Assembly: GCA_002427615.1 (NCBI GenBank) | Contig: DIFH01000020.1 | Location: forward strand, 11,814-43,927 | DNA from: Paludibacter sp. UBA5753 | GTDB taxonomy: Bacteria; Bacteroidota; Bacteroidia; Bacteroidales; Paludibacteraceae | DNA length: 32,114 nucleotides | Direction: 5' to 3' | In this document: positions 25,261 through 32,114 of the stretch, in pieces | How the letters are laid out: each line of letters begins with the position of its first letter | Numbering within the stretch: the first letter of the stretch is position 1 | Position numbers and translations under genes: made by a program | Notes under the pieces: generated by a model | Told to the model about the DNA's origin: nothing | The model's database searches: none | Seen by the model: only the letters and a program-made list of their open reading frames with translations

Positions 25261-25545
25261 CCAAAATTTCCACTATCTTTGTTGTCAAGGAAAATGAATA
25301 CAAGGAATTACAAATATTTTTTCGATCAAGGCGACTTGCTGCAAATAAGTTGCTTGGACGAATTGCCTTTAAAAATATGTAAACCAATATAAATCAGTGT
25401 GGATTTGTGTTGGTTTTTTTAGCCCCTTAATTTTCCCAAAGGGGAACTTAAAAATGTAGATATTCAAAGCGAATAAAAACATAAAGATTTTAATGTCAAG
25501 TCCTAAAACCTCCTTGGGGGTAGGGATTGGATTTATTTATATACC
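25261..25545. other. Gap before pyrB
   Basis: No supported gene. TATCTTTG at 25274-25281 is a promoter-like -7 box without a clear -33 box. It precedes a short open frame from 25294 (MNTRNYKYFFDQGDLLQ...) of about 60 codons that drifts into a CCCCTT/AAGGGG hairpin (25422-25427/25438-25443) and looks unselected. CTTGGGGGTAGGG just before pyrB is GC-rich filler of a kind common in Bacteroidota gaps. No pyrimidine-responsive leader was identified. Confidence 0.35.
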
Positions 25546-26451
25546 ATGAGCAACAACAGTTTAGTATCAATTGCCGATTACAGCAAGGACGAAATTCTAA
25601 CTATTCTTAATTCGGCTGCCGATTTCGAAGCCAATCCAAACCGGAAAACATTGGATGGAAAAGTAATTGCCACCTTGTTTTTCGAACCATCCACCCGCAC
25701 GAGGTTAAGTTTTGAAACGGCGGTAATCCGTCTTGGCGGTTCCATTATCGGCTTTTCGGACGCAGCTACCAGCAGTTCGTCGAAGGGTGAAACACTGAAT
25801 GACACTATCCACATGGTAAGTTGTTATGCCGATGCCATTGTAATGCGGCATCCCCTCGAAGGTGCGGCGCGCTATGCGGCGGAAGTATCACCCGTTCCCA
25901 TTGTTAACGCGGGAGATGGAGCGAATCAACATCCTTCACAGACTTTACTGGATCTGTATTCTATTCTGAAAACGCAGGGGACGCTTGAAAATCTGACCAT
26001 TTGCCTCGTCGGCGATCTGAAATACGGTCGCACGGTGCATTCGCTGATCATGGCCATGTCGCACTTCCACCCCACATTCAAATTTATCGCGCCGGATGAA
26101 CTGAAAATGCCCGACGAATACAAAATGTTCTGCAAAAAGAACAACATTCCGTTTACCGAAGTCTCCGATCTGACCGACAATTTCAACGATGCCGATATCC
26201 TGTATATGACGCGCGTACAGAAAGAACGTTTTCAGGACTTGATGGAATATGAACGGGTGAAAAACGTGTATACCCTGAAAAATGCCATGCTCGAAAACAC
26301 GAAGCCGAATTTGCGCATACTGCATCCGCTGCCCCGTGTAACAGAAATTGATCCGGATGTGGACGGCAACGAAAAAGCCTACTATTTCCAGCAAGCCCAA
26401 AACGGTTTGTATATCAGGCAGGCAATTGTAAGCAAAGTTTTAGCCACCTAA
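25546..26451 (+). CDS. pyrB: Aspartate carbamoyltransferase catalytic subunit
   Basis: This enzyme condenses carbamoyl phosphate with aspartate, the committed step of pyrimidine synthesis. At 301 residues it has the usual length. The carbamoyl-phosphate loop STRTR is at residues 49-53 (FFEPSTRTRLSFE), the mobile loop is SSSSKGETLND, HPSQTLLDLY is near residue 127, and the aspartate-site ILHPLPRVTEIDPDVD is near residue 260. In many Bacteroidales pyrI (regulatory subunit) follows directly. Here the stop is followed by simple repeats and no pyrI. The enzyme may lack CTP/ATP control or pyrI may lie elsewhere. Confidence 0.96.
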   Translation: MSNNSLVSIADYSKDEILTILNSAADFEANPNRKTLDGKVIATLFFEPSTRTRLSFETAVIRLGGSIIGFSDAATSSSSKGETLNDTIHMVSCYADAIVMRHPLEGAARYAAEVSPVPIVNAGDGANQHPSQTLLDLYSILKTQGTLENLTICLVGDLKYGRTVHSLIMAMSHFHPTFKFIAPDELKMPDEYKMFCKKNNIPFTEVSDLTDNFNDADILYMTRVQKERFQDLMEYERVKNVYTLKNAMLENTKPNLRILHPLPRVTEIDPDVDGNEKAYYFQQAQNGLYIRQAIVSKVLAT

Positions 26452-26455
26452 ATCC

Positions 26456-26485
26456 CCTCTCGCCTCTCGCCTCTCGCCTCTCGCC
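26456..26485. repeat. 7-bp simple repeat
   Basis: Four copies of CCTCTCG run directly into the 16-bp array. They start 5 bp after the pyrB stop. Confidence 0.9.
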
Positions 26486-26578
26486 TGAAGTCGAGACACG
26501 GTGAAGTCGAGACACAGTGAAGTCGAGACACAGTGAAGTCGAGACACGGTGAAGTCGAGACACGGTGAAGTCGGGACA
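26486..26578. repeat. 16-bp tandem repeat array, copy 2
   Basis: Five full units and a sixth diverged one (GGGACAAA) of GAGACACRGTGAAGTC, with phase points at 26493, 26509, 26525, 26541, 26557 and 26573. The sequence and orientation are those of the array at 1-76, 26 kb away. It is not a CRISPR: units are adjacent with no spacers. Confidence 0.9.
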
Positions 26579-27121
26579 AAGCAAAAGGGGACTTTAAGAA
26601 CGATAGGACGCCTTGCGCTTAAAGACCGACAGCTTTGTGACAGAGAGCAACGTACATTTTCCTACCGCTTACAACCTGCATAAAATTGGAGCTGAATTGC
26701 TTAGATAGAATGAGAACGAGAACTTAAACGGGCAGCCTAAGCCTGTAAATTCTTTAAACTCTTAAATTAGCCTGAAACTGACTGGGAGAAATACATCCGG
26801 TTATGAACAAAGTATCAATATTTTTAACATTATTCAAATCTTCATTGGAGAATTTATTGCCGAAGTTAGACATTCTCCCCGCAAATGAGCTGAAAATATT
26901 TCACAAAAAAAATGATTTCTCAAAAAAATAGGCGTTCTCTTTCTGACACTGAATAAAAATAAACATTGATTGCATTAAGTTCATAAAAATCTATTTCTGA
27001 ACGCTAAATGATTTCTCTTGTTTTATAAACTACACGCCTGCATAATATAATTGTAACTATCTGTGTACAAGTCGTTGTCAGCATAATTATATTAAAGTTA
27101 ATCAAAAATGACAAAGAATTC

Positions 27122-27152
27122 ATTGTCCTGTTAATAATATTTATTAATTTTG
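27122..27152 (+). promoter_or_regulatory. Promoter of tetR
   Basis: ATTG at 27122-27125 (one mismatch to TTTG) and TAATTTTG at 27145-27152, with 19-nt spacing. The operator at 27150-27174 overlaps the end of the -7 box and the start site. Confidence 0.55.
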
Positions 27153-27174
27153 ACCGAAAAACAAAAATAGTCAA
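27150..27174. promoter_or_regulatory. Probable TetR operator O1 (tetR autoregulation)
   Basis: TTGAC-N15-GTCAA, 25 bp, with an A-rich centre. The same half-sites at the same spacing occur at 27780-27804. It sits on the tetR start site, 4 bp before the ATG. Confidence 0.6.
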
Positions 27175-27178
27175 AACC

Positions 27179-27760
27179 ATGCCGGAAATTAACGTTAAAA
27201 ATATAATTGTAGAAACAGCAACAATTTTCTTTTCAAAATTCGGTTTTCATAAAACCACAATGGATGAAATTGCAAAACATATACACAAGGCAAAAGGCGT
27301 GTTGTATTATTATTTCAAAAGCAAAGAAGAACTCTTTAATGAAGTATTGAAACGTGAGTTGAATTCAGTTAAAGCCAATCTTAGCAAAATTGTAACCAGT
27401 GATGCCGATTCCCTGACAATACTCAATGAATACATCCTCACCCGATTTAAAATACTGAACAATTCGGAAAACTACCATGAAACATTAAAAGCTGATTTTT
27501 TCGAAAAATATCAGTTTGTAAAAGATGTAAGAGATGAATTTGATGCGTTTGAACGGACACAGTTGACTTATATTCTGAGTAAGGGAAAAGACGAGGAACG
27601 ACTTGATATAAGTAACGTTAATTCTACTTTAAATGTAATTATGATGGTGATTCATAGCATTGAAATCCCCCTGTATTTACAAAATAAATATACTGAATAT
27701 GAAAAGCCTATCGATGAGTTAGTTACTTTACTTATTAAAAGTTTAAAAACTTTAAAATGA
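27179..27760 (+). CDS. TetR-family transcriptional regulator
   Basis: This 193-residue protein has an N-terminal TetR helix-turn-helix at residues about 8-54: VETATIFFSKFGFHKTTMDEIAKHIHKAKGVLYYYFKSKEELF, here spanning the family's F-G-x-x-x-T-T and YYYFxSKEEL landmarks. The all-helical C-terminal part should bind a ligand and dimerise; its ligand cannot be read. Regulators of this kind next to acyl-chain genes often sense acyl-CoA or fatty acids. The gene precedes the KAS III gene by 139 bp on the same strand, and both are preceded by the same TTGAC-N15-GTCAA palindrome, so it probably represses both. Confidence 0.92.
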   Translation: MPEINVKNIIVETATIFFSKFGFHKTTMDEIAKHIHKAKGVLYYYFKSKEELFNEVLKRELNSVKANLSKIVTSDADSLTILNEYILTRFKILNNSENYHETLKADFFEKYQFVKDVRDEFDAFERTQLTYILSKGKDEERLDISNVNSTLNVIMMVIHSIEIPLYLQNKYTEYEKPIDELVTLLIKSLKTLK

Positions 27761-27779
27761 TATATTTTTTTCAAACGAA

Positions 27780-27804
27780 TTGACTAAAAAACGTATTTAG
27801 TCAA
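27780..27804. promoter_or_regulatory. Probable TetR operator O2 before the lipid operon
   Basis: TTGACTAAA-N7-TTTAGTCAA is a perfect 9-bp inverted repeat with a 7-nt centre. It shares TTGAC, GTCAA and the 25-bp length with O1 at 27150-27174. It lies where the -33 box of the following promoter should be, so binding would block RNA polymerase. Confidence 0.75.
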
Positions 27805-27814
27805 ATTGTAATAT

Positions 27815-27822
27815 TACCTTTG
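27815..27822 (+). promoter_or_regulatory. -7 box of the lipid operon
   Basis: TACCTTTG matches TAnnTTTG and is identical to the DPP III promoter's -7 box. It lies 10 bp after O2 and gives a leader of about 70 nt before the ATG at 27900. Confidence 0.6.
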
Positions 27823-27899
27823 TGTCGCTTTAAAAAACCAAATGATTCGATTAACATGACAACAGTGGTTACGGAATCAGGTTCAATGTAAAATACTTT

Positions 27900-28847
27900 A
27901 TGATAATAAATTTTATAACTCATTATATTCCTGACATTATAGTTACAAATGCATATTTTACCGCAAATCATGGAATCTCCGATGAGGACATAATTTCAAA
28001 AAGCGGGATTAAACAAAGAAGGCGCATTCAACCCGGTGAAAACACTAATTCAATGGCAATTGAAGCTATAAAAAAATCATATAGTCGTTTACCATTTCCT
28101 ATCAATGAAATCGACTTGATTATTGGTGCAACTTATACGCCTTATGATACTGTCGGGACTTTAGCTCACGCAGTGCAAAAGGAATTTAACATCCAGAATG
28201 CCAAATGTTTTACAATTGATGCTGCCTGTTCTTCTTTTATAAATGCAATCGAAATAGCCGACTGCTATTTTGCCAGTAATAAAGCGAGTAAAGCATTGAT
28301 CGTTATTTCAGAAAATAACAGCGCTTATAATAACGAAACCGATAAAAAATCAACCTTTTTATGGGGAGATGGCGCAGCAGCCGTTATTGTTTCCAACCTG
28401 AGATATTCCGATGATGATATGGAAGTGCTTGATGTGAATACAACCGGTTTGGGACACATCGGGAAAAGCGTCGATGCAGTATGTTTAAAACCCAATGATG
28501 GCGGACTTAAAATGCCTTTCGGGAGAGATGTGTTTCAAAATGCCTGTACTTATATGACACAAGAAACCGAACAAATATTGGATAAAAACAATCTTCCGGT
28601 TAACCAGTTAGATTATTTTATTCCTCATCAGGCAAATTCCAGAATATCGGATTATGTTTCGAAAAAATTAAACATAGAATCATCCCGTGTACTCAATAAC
28701 ATTGAGCAACTTGGAAACACCGGTTCGGCAAGCGCTCCCATTGTATTATCTCAAAATTGGAAAAGATTTAAAACAAACGACAAAATTGTTATTTCTGTTT
28801 TTGGAGGAGGTTATTCAAGTGGTGCTGTTTTATTACGAAGGTTATAA
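27900..28847 (+). CDS. 3-oxoacyl-ACP synthase III (KAS III / FabH-like)
   Basis: This 315-residue thiolase-fold condensing enzyme joins an acyl-CoA or acyl-ACP starter to malonyl-ACP. The catalytic triad is intact: Cys110 in IDAACSSF, His243 in IPHQAN and Asn273 in LGNTGSAS. The closing FGGGYSSGAVLLRR is typical. It resembles the specialised KAS III-like enzymes of secondary or remodelling pathways as much as housekeeping FabH: it sits in a TetR-controlled cluster with acyltransferases and no acpP, fabD, fabG or plsX. The substrate is unknown. It is the first gene of the module; the next starts 9 bp after its stop. Confidence 0.9.
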   Translation: MIINFITHYIPDIIVTNAYFTANHGISDEDIISKSGIKQRRRIQPGENTNSMAIEAIKKSYSRLPFPINEIDLIIGATYTPYDTVGTLAHAVQKEFNIQNAKCFTIDAACSSFINAIEIADCYFASNKASKALIVISENNSAYNNETDKKSTFLWGDGAAAVIVSNLRYSDDDMEVLDVNTTGLGHIGKSVDAVCLKPNDGGLKMPFGRDVFQNACTYMTQETEQILDKNNLPVNQLDYFIPHQANSRISDYVSKKLNIESSRVLNNIEQLGNTGSASAPIVLSQNWKRFKTNDKIVISVFGGGYSSGAVLLRRL

Positions 28848-28856
28848 GTATAAACC

Positions 28857-29411
28857 ATGAAAACGATATCGGGATTTATTCTTTCAAATGTGTTGGGCTG
28901 GAAGATTGTAGGAGTATTCCCCCAAATTAAAAAAAGTATAGTCATTTTCGCGCCTCACACCAGTTATTATGATGCACTCTATGGGAAGTTATGTTTTAAT
29001 GAGTTTGGAATGACACACAGGTTTTTATCCAAAAAGGAACTTTTTTATTTTCCCATGAATATTTTTATGAAATGGTATGGGTCAATTCCGGTGCGTGGCG
29101 TAGCAGGAAAAAATGCAGTTTATCAAGTGGCCAGAATGCTCGATGAAGCTGAAACCTTGCATGTAATACTTTCGCCGGAAGGCACTTTTGATAAAGTAAC
29201 AAAATGGAATAAAGGCTTTTATTATATGGCGTGTAAAGCGAACGTTCCTATAATTGTCGGTTATCTCGATTATAAAAAGAAAGAAATCGGGGTAAAAGGT
29301 GTAATCGATAATCTTGAAAATATAAATACTGTTATGCATCGAATAAATACAATGTATGAAGATGTTACAGCAAAATATCCTGAGAATTTTTCTCTTGATT
29401 TAAAAAAATAA
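28857..29411 (+). CDS. PlsC-like lysophospholipid acyltransferase, copy 1
   Basis: This 184-residue acyltransferase has the PlsC/LPLAT motifs: H34xxxxD39 (APHTSYYDA), the acceptor-binding SIPVRG near residues 76-81, and SPEGT at 106-110. It is smaller than standard PlsC (about 240) and lacks a strong N-terminal membrane anchor, though residues 5-20 are moderately hydrophobic. It is colinear without gaps with copy 2 at 30325-30879 (117 of 184 residues identical by hand count). It probably moves an acyl chain onto a lysolipid or related acceptor at the inner membrane. The acceptor is unknown. Confidence 0.88.
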   Translation: MKTISGFILSNVLGWKIVGVFPQIKKSIVIFAPHTSYYDALYGKLCFNEFGMTHRFLSKKELFYFPMNIFMKWYGSIPVRGVAGKNAVYQVARMLDEAETLHVILSPEGTFDKVTKWNKGFYYMACKANVPIIVGYLDYKKKEIGVKGVIDNLENINTVMHRINTMYEDVTAKYPENFSLDLKK

Positions 29412-29464
29412 GAATTGCATGTTTCTTTTTTAGTCGATTCCTAAGTTTTATATTTCCAAACCTG

Positions 29465-29483
29465 TCAGATTTCAAAAATCTGA
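29465..29483. other. Hairpin between copy 1 and the membrane-protein gene
   Basis: TCAGATTT (29465-29472) and AAATCTGA (29476-29483) form an 8-bp stem with a CAA loop, in the only sizeable gap (103 bp) of the module. It resembles the CCTGTCAGATTT-type palindromes scattered in Bacteroidota gaps. It may weaken read-through or be a plain repeat. Confidence 0.45.
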
Positions 29484-29514
29484 TAGAATTAAACACATTC
29501 TTGAATACTCTAAA

Positions 29515-30285
29515 ATGAACAAAATGAAATCATTTTTAAAAAATAACAGCGCTTATATATGGCTCTTGGCATTTGCAGTTGCTATGGGTTTCCTGGAAGC
29601 AATTGTAGTGGTCTACCTTAGGCAAATTTATTATCCTGAGGGATTCGGTTTTCCTTTAAGTTTGCTTTCTTTGGAGATGTTGTCGGTAGAATGGATAAGA
29701 GAATTTGCAACACTCGTGATGCTTGCTTCTGTGGGCATAATAGCGGGCAAAAACAATCTTCAGAGATTGTGTTATTTTCTTTTCAGTTTCGCAATATGGG
29801 ACATTTTTTATTACATAGCCCTAAAGTTACTGTTAAACTGGCCGCCATCTCTCCTGACTTGGGATATTTTGTTTCTCATTCCGGTTCCATGGATTGGGCC
29901 TGTCCTCGCTCCCGTGATATGTTCTTTCACTATGATTTTTATGTCAGTTAGCATAATCAACCGGCAGAAAACGGATGTTGGAATAAAGATTAAGCTGGTA
30001 GAATGGGTGCTGTTAATTACAGGAGCGATCACAATTTTGTGGACCTTTATGAATGACTATTTGAATATAATACTTAAAAGCGGAATCCTTTCTGGTTCCC
30101 TGAACCGAACCGAAAACGACCAGTTTTGGCAAACTATTACGCAGTATATGCCGGTCGGTTACAACTGGTACGTTTTTGTTGCCGGAGAAATTATTATATG
30201 GGTTGCCTTGGCGCTGATACTCCGGCCAAAAACTAAAAAAAATTATAAAAGAAAAGCTCACCATTCATCTGTCCTGCATTTGTAA
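29515..30285 (+). CDS. Unknown multi-pass membrane protein of the lipid module
   Basis: This 256-residue protein has about six to seven hydrophobic segments: residues about 12-35, 60-78, 85-105, 115-142, 163-183 and 220-240. It ends in a basic tail (RPKTKKNYKRKAHHSS). Charged or polar residues within membrane segments include the E in MGFLEAIVVVYLR. I do not recognise a family or active-site motif. It lies between the two duplicated acyltransferases on the same strand (103 bp after copy 1, 39 bp before copy 2), so it may be a lipid transporter or scaffold for them. The start could also be Met3 (29521-29523) or Met4 (29524-29526). Confidence 0.75.
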   Translation: MNKMKSFLKNNSAYIWLLAFAVAMGFLEAIVVVYLRQIYYPEGFGFPLSLLSLEMLSVEWIREFATLVMLASVGIIAGKNNLQRLCYFLFSFAIWDIFYYIALKLLLNWPPSLLTWDILFLIPVPWIGPVLAPVICSFTMIFMSVSIINRQKTDVGIKIKLVEWVLLITGAITILWTFMNDYLNIILKSGILSGSLNRTENDQFWQTITQYMPVGYNWYVFVAGEIIIWVALALILRPKTKKNYKRKAHHSSVLHL

Positions 30286-30324
30286 ATTGTTGTTTCTCGC
30301 TACAAAAACTATAAAAAGCTGATT

Positions 30325-30879
30325 ATGAAAACTATTTCCGGTTTTGTTCTTTTAAATATACTTGGTTGGAAAATCAATGGCGAATTTCCAGATGTAAAGA
30401 AAAGCATCATAGTGTATGCTCCGCACACCAGTAATATGGATGCGTTCTACGGGAAGTTGTTTCTCAACGAACTCAGAATACCGCACACCATCCTCTCCAA
30501 AAAAGAACTCTTCTTTTTCCCCATGAACATAGCCATGAAATGGTTCGGTTCCATTCCGGTGCGTGGAGTTAAAAACAGTAATGCCATTTATTCTGTAGCT
30601 CAAATGCTTGAACAATCGGACGAAATGCATATCATTATTTCGCCTGAAGGCACGCGGAAAAAAGTAATCAAATGGAACAAGGGATTTTATTACATTGCCG
30701 AAAAGGCTAAAGTCCCGATTGTAGTGGTTTCCATCGACTATCAAAAAAAAGAAATCGGAATAATCGGAATGATCGACAATCTTGAAAGTTCAAAATATGT
30801 AATGCAGCAAATAAACAAGATGTATAATGGTATAATTGCAAAACATCCTGAAAACTTTTCACTTGAATTAAGAAACTAA
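30325..30879 (+). CDS. PlsC-like lysophospholipid acyltransferase, copy 2
   Basis: This is the gapless paralogue of copy 1 (184 residues, about 64% identical by hand count). H34xxxxD39 is APHTSNMDA, and SIPVRG and SPEGT are at the same positions. The conserved flanks (LSKKELF, FPMNI, KWNKGFYY, DNLE, KHPENFSLEL) show a tandem duplication later split by, or together with, the membrane-protein gene. The differences cluster in the acceptor side (TSYYD against TSNMD; GYLDYKKKE against VSIDYQKKE), so the copies may use different acceptors or act at two positions of one lipid. The patatin gene starts 3 bp after its stop. Confidence 0.88.
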   Translation: MKTISGFVLLNILGWKINGEFPDVKKSIIVYAPHTSNMDAFYGKLFLNELRIPHTILSKKELFFFPMNIAMKWFGSIPVRGVKNSNAIYSVAQMLEQSDEMHIIISPEGTRKKVIKWNKGFYYIAEKAKVPIVVVSIDYQKKEIGIIGMIDNLESSKYVMQQINKMYNGIIAKHPENFSLELRN

Positions 30880-30882
30880 GTT

Positions 30883-31755
30883 ATGAAACCAACTGTCGCA
30901 TTAGTATTGGGTAGCGGCGGCGCTCGCGGCATAGCGCATATAGGGGTAATTCGTGAACTAATAAATGAAGGGTATGAGATAAGCTCTATATCAGGGACTT
31001 CCATGGGCGCTTTGGTTGGAGGGGTATATGCAGCCGGAAAATTAGATGAATATGAAACTTGGCTTTGCTCTCTGAGTAAAATGGATGTTTTCAATTTAGT
31101 GGATTTCACATTGAGTACACAAGGAATTATCAAAGCGGATAGAGTTTTAAAAGAGATGCAGAAATTCATTCCAGATCAAAAAATTGAAGACTTGCCAATT
31201 AAATATGCAGCCGTAACCACAGATTTAAAAAACAAAAAAGAAGTCGTGATTACCCAAGGAAGTCTGTATGATGCCATTCGGGCTTCAATATCTATTCCAA
31301 TGGTTATAACTCCCATACAAAAAGTTGACACTCTCTTTGTGGATGGTGGCGTACTAAATCCTGTACCTGTCAACCGCGTATTTCGCCAAGAAAATGATTT
31401 GCTCGTTGCCGTTAATTTAAATGCCAATATCCCATATCATAAACTAATAAGCGATGATCCTGACCATATATATTTCGAGAAACTTACAAGAGGAAAATTT
31501 ATTGGATTTCAAAAAAAATTATCCAAACTTTTCCCTGTAAATGAAAAGGGAAACATGGGATATTTTAGTCTTATTGGTGAAACAACAAGCCTCATGTTAT
31601 CACAAATTTCAAAATTAACACTCGAAATAAATCCACCTGATTTACTTATTGAGATTTCAAGACAATCGTGCGGTACATTCGACTTTTATAAAGCGGCCGA
31701 ACTCATTGAATTGGGTAAGAATGAAACTATTAAGGCTCTAAATAAACTAAATTAA
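30883..31755 (+). CDS. Patatin-like phospholipase
   Basis: This 290-residue Ser-Asp lipid acyl hydrolase has the oxyanion loop GSGGARG at residues 10-16, nucleophile Ser40 in GTSMG and Asp154 in VDGGV. It is single-domain without a signal peptide, like the RssA/YchK group, so it acts on the cytoplasmic side. It starts 3 bp after the second acyltransferase and ends the module. A lipase that frees acyl chains next to two enzymes that attach them fits a deacylation-reacylation cycle of membrane lipids. That link is inferred from position. Confidence 0.92.
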   Translation: MKPTVALVLGSGGARGIAHIGVIRELINEGYEISSISGTSMGALVGGVYAAGKLDEYETWLCSLSKMDVFNLVDFTLSTQGIIKADRVLKEMQKFIPDQKIEDLPIKYAAVTTDLKNKKEVVITQGSLYDAIRASISIPMVITPIQKVDTLFVDGGVLNPVPVNRVFRQENDLLVAVNLNANIPYHKLISDDPDHIYFEKLTRGKFIGFQKKLSKLFPVNEKGNMGYFSLIGETTSLMLSQISKLTLEINPPDLLIEISRQSCGTFDFYKAAELIELGKNETIKALNKLN

Positions 31756-31801
31756 AGCGATAAAAAATGAAAAATGTATCAGCAATAATCTGTGTTAATA
31801 A

Positions 31802-32006
31802 TTCTACTTTACTAAAATAAAACTTGAAAAATATTTAAACCACAATAGAATAAATAGTTCACAGTAGAAATAATGCTGAAAACATTATTATAGTGTATTA
31901 TATCTTAAAATACCGATAGGTATTTGTCTGTTGTGTCCTTTTTATCTATGATTTATATTTTCTATTGTGCCTATTGTGGTTAAATCTTTAATTTGGTAAA
32001 GTAGAA
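31802..32006. repeat. Nested inverted-repeat element
   Basis: Outer arms TTCTACTTTAC (31802-31812) and its complement (31996-32006) and inner arms AACCACAATAG (31838-31848) and its complement (31971-31981) enclose non-coding AT-rich DNA. ATAA lies just outside both outer arms (31798-31801 and 32007-32010), a possible 4-bp duplication. This may be a third small mobile-element family. No gene is present from 31756 to the window end. Confidence 0.45.
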
Positions 32007-32021
32007 ATAACGAAGAAAAAA

Positions 32022-32039
32022 GTAACTACTCAGCACCCT
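32022..32039. repeat. Isolated end of the MITE-like element
   Basis: GTAACTACTCAGCACCCT is identical to the complement of the right end of the element at 100-320. What follows (AACCTGGACAAGCC) is unrelated to its interior, so this is a solo end or another variant reaching past it. Confidence 0.65.
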
Positions 32040-32070
32040 AACCTGGACAAGCCAGAACCAAAAAGGTAGA

Positions 32071-32114
32071 ACGCAAATTTCGCAAATACCGCAAATTTTC
32101 GCAAATTTTCGCAA
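32071..32114. repeat. CGCAAATTT simple repeat at the window edge
   Basis: Four to five imperfect copies of a 9-10-bp unit, CGCAAATTT(T), run off the end of the window. Confidence 0.7.

Larger units (their letters stand above)
26579..27178. other. Gene-free stretch upstream of tetR
   Basis: No supported gene in about 600 bases. A 42-codon open frame (26803-26931, MNKVSIFLTLFKSSLENLLP...) has no supporting context. A 7-bp inverted repeat (GGAGAAT 26847-26853, ATTCTCC 26872-26878) lies inside it. The last 60 bases carry the tetR promoter and operator. Confidence 0.4.

Noticed and set aside
25294..25480. Short open frame after a TATCTTTG box
   Set aside because: It runs into a CCCCTT/AAGGGG palindrome and its composition drifts. 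It may be a gene scrap, but support is lacking.
25945..26400. 151-codon minus-strand open frame
   Set aside because: Antisense shadow of pyrB.
26486..26578. Possible CRISPR array
   Set aside because: Units are 16 bp and directly adjacent, with no spacers and no cas genes nearby.
26803..26931. 42-codon open frame upstream of tetR
   Set aside because: No promoter, no recognisable family, and an inverted repeat inside it. Too weak to call.

Overview
The window looks like a Bacteroidota chromosome, most likely order Bacteroidales. The evidence is a type IX secretion (T9SS) C-terminal sorting domain, promoters of the TTTG / TAnnTTTG kind, a DUF5723-type outer-membrane protein, lipoproteins with short Bacteroidota signals, an HECLGH-type dipeptidyl-peptidase III, and AT-rich gaps full of small repeats. 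There is no rRNA, CRISPR array or complete insertion sequence. One tRNA (Thr, CGT) is present.

Layout. 1-432: a 16-bp tandem repeat array, broken by a 221-bp non-coding mobile element with inverted ends and an 8-bp target duplication. 433-1908: ilvC (long form). 1909-2346: terminators, a diverged partial copy of the same element and gene debris. 2347-5883 (-): a large T9SS-exported protein with a PHP/CehA-type metallohydrolase domain. 5884-6743: a decayed stretch with a gene remnant, a second small inverted-repeat element (6277-6479) and the 3' end of a beta-barrel gene. 6744-9998 (-): a DUF5723 outer-membrane protein and an upstream lipoprotein. 10122-11513 (-): RecD-like helicase. 11750-12814 (+): orphan HsdR-N-type nuclease. 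13047-15092 (+): dipeptidyl-peptidase III lipoprotein. 15179-15751 (-): beta-barrel gene that has lost its start. 15839-23455 (-): a compact run of tRNA-Thr, a small membrane protein, a TonB receptor, an MFS importer, hemN, hemH and hemG. 23600-23992 (-): unknown small protein. 24243-25233 (+): YigZ/IMPACT and a broken DUF1801 gene. 25546-26451 (+): pyrB without pyrI next to it. 26452-27178: a second copy of the 16-bp array and an otherwise empty gap. 27179-31755 (+): a TetR regulator and a five-gene lipid module (KAS III, two duplicated PlsC-like acyltransferases around a membrane protein, patatin lipase). 31756-32114: nested inverted repeats and another end of the first mobile element.

Two regions stand out as possible systems. 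The heme run joins an outer-membrane receptor and an inner-membrane importer directly to the last three heme steps, as expected for salvage of coproporphyrin-like intermediates. The tetR-lipid region carries the same 25-bp palindrome, TTGAC-N15-GTCAA, in front of tetR and in front of the KAS III gene. This suggests one repressor that controls itself and a membrane-lipid remodelling operon of unknown product.

All calls come from reading the sequence and from memory of protein families. No database search was run. Several gene lesions sit at homopolymers and could be sequence errors.
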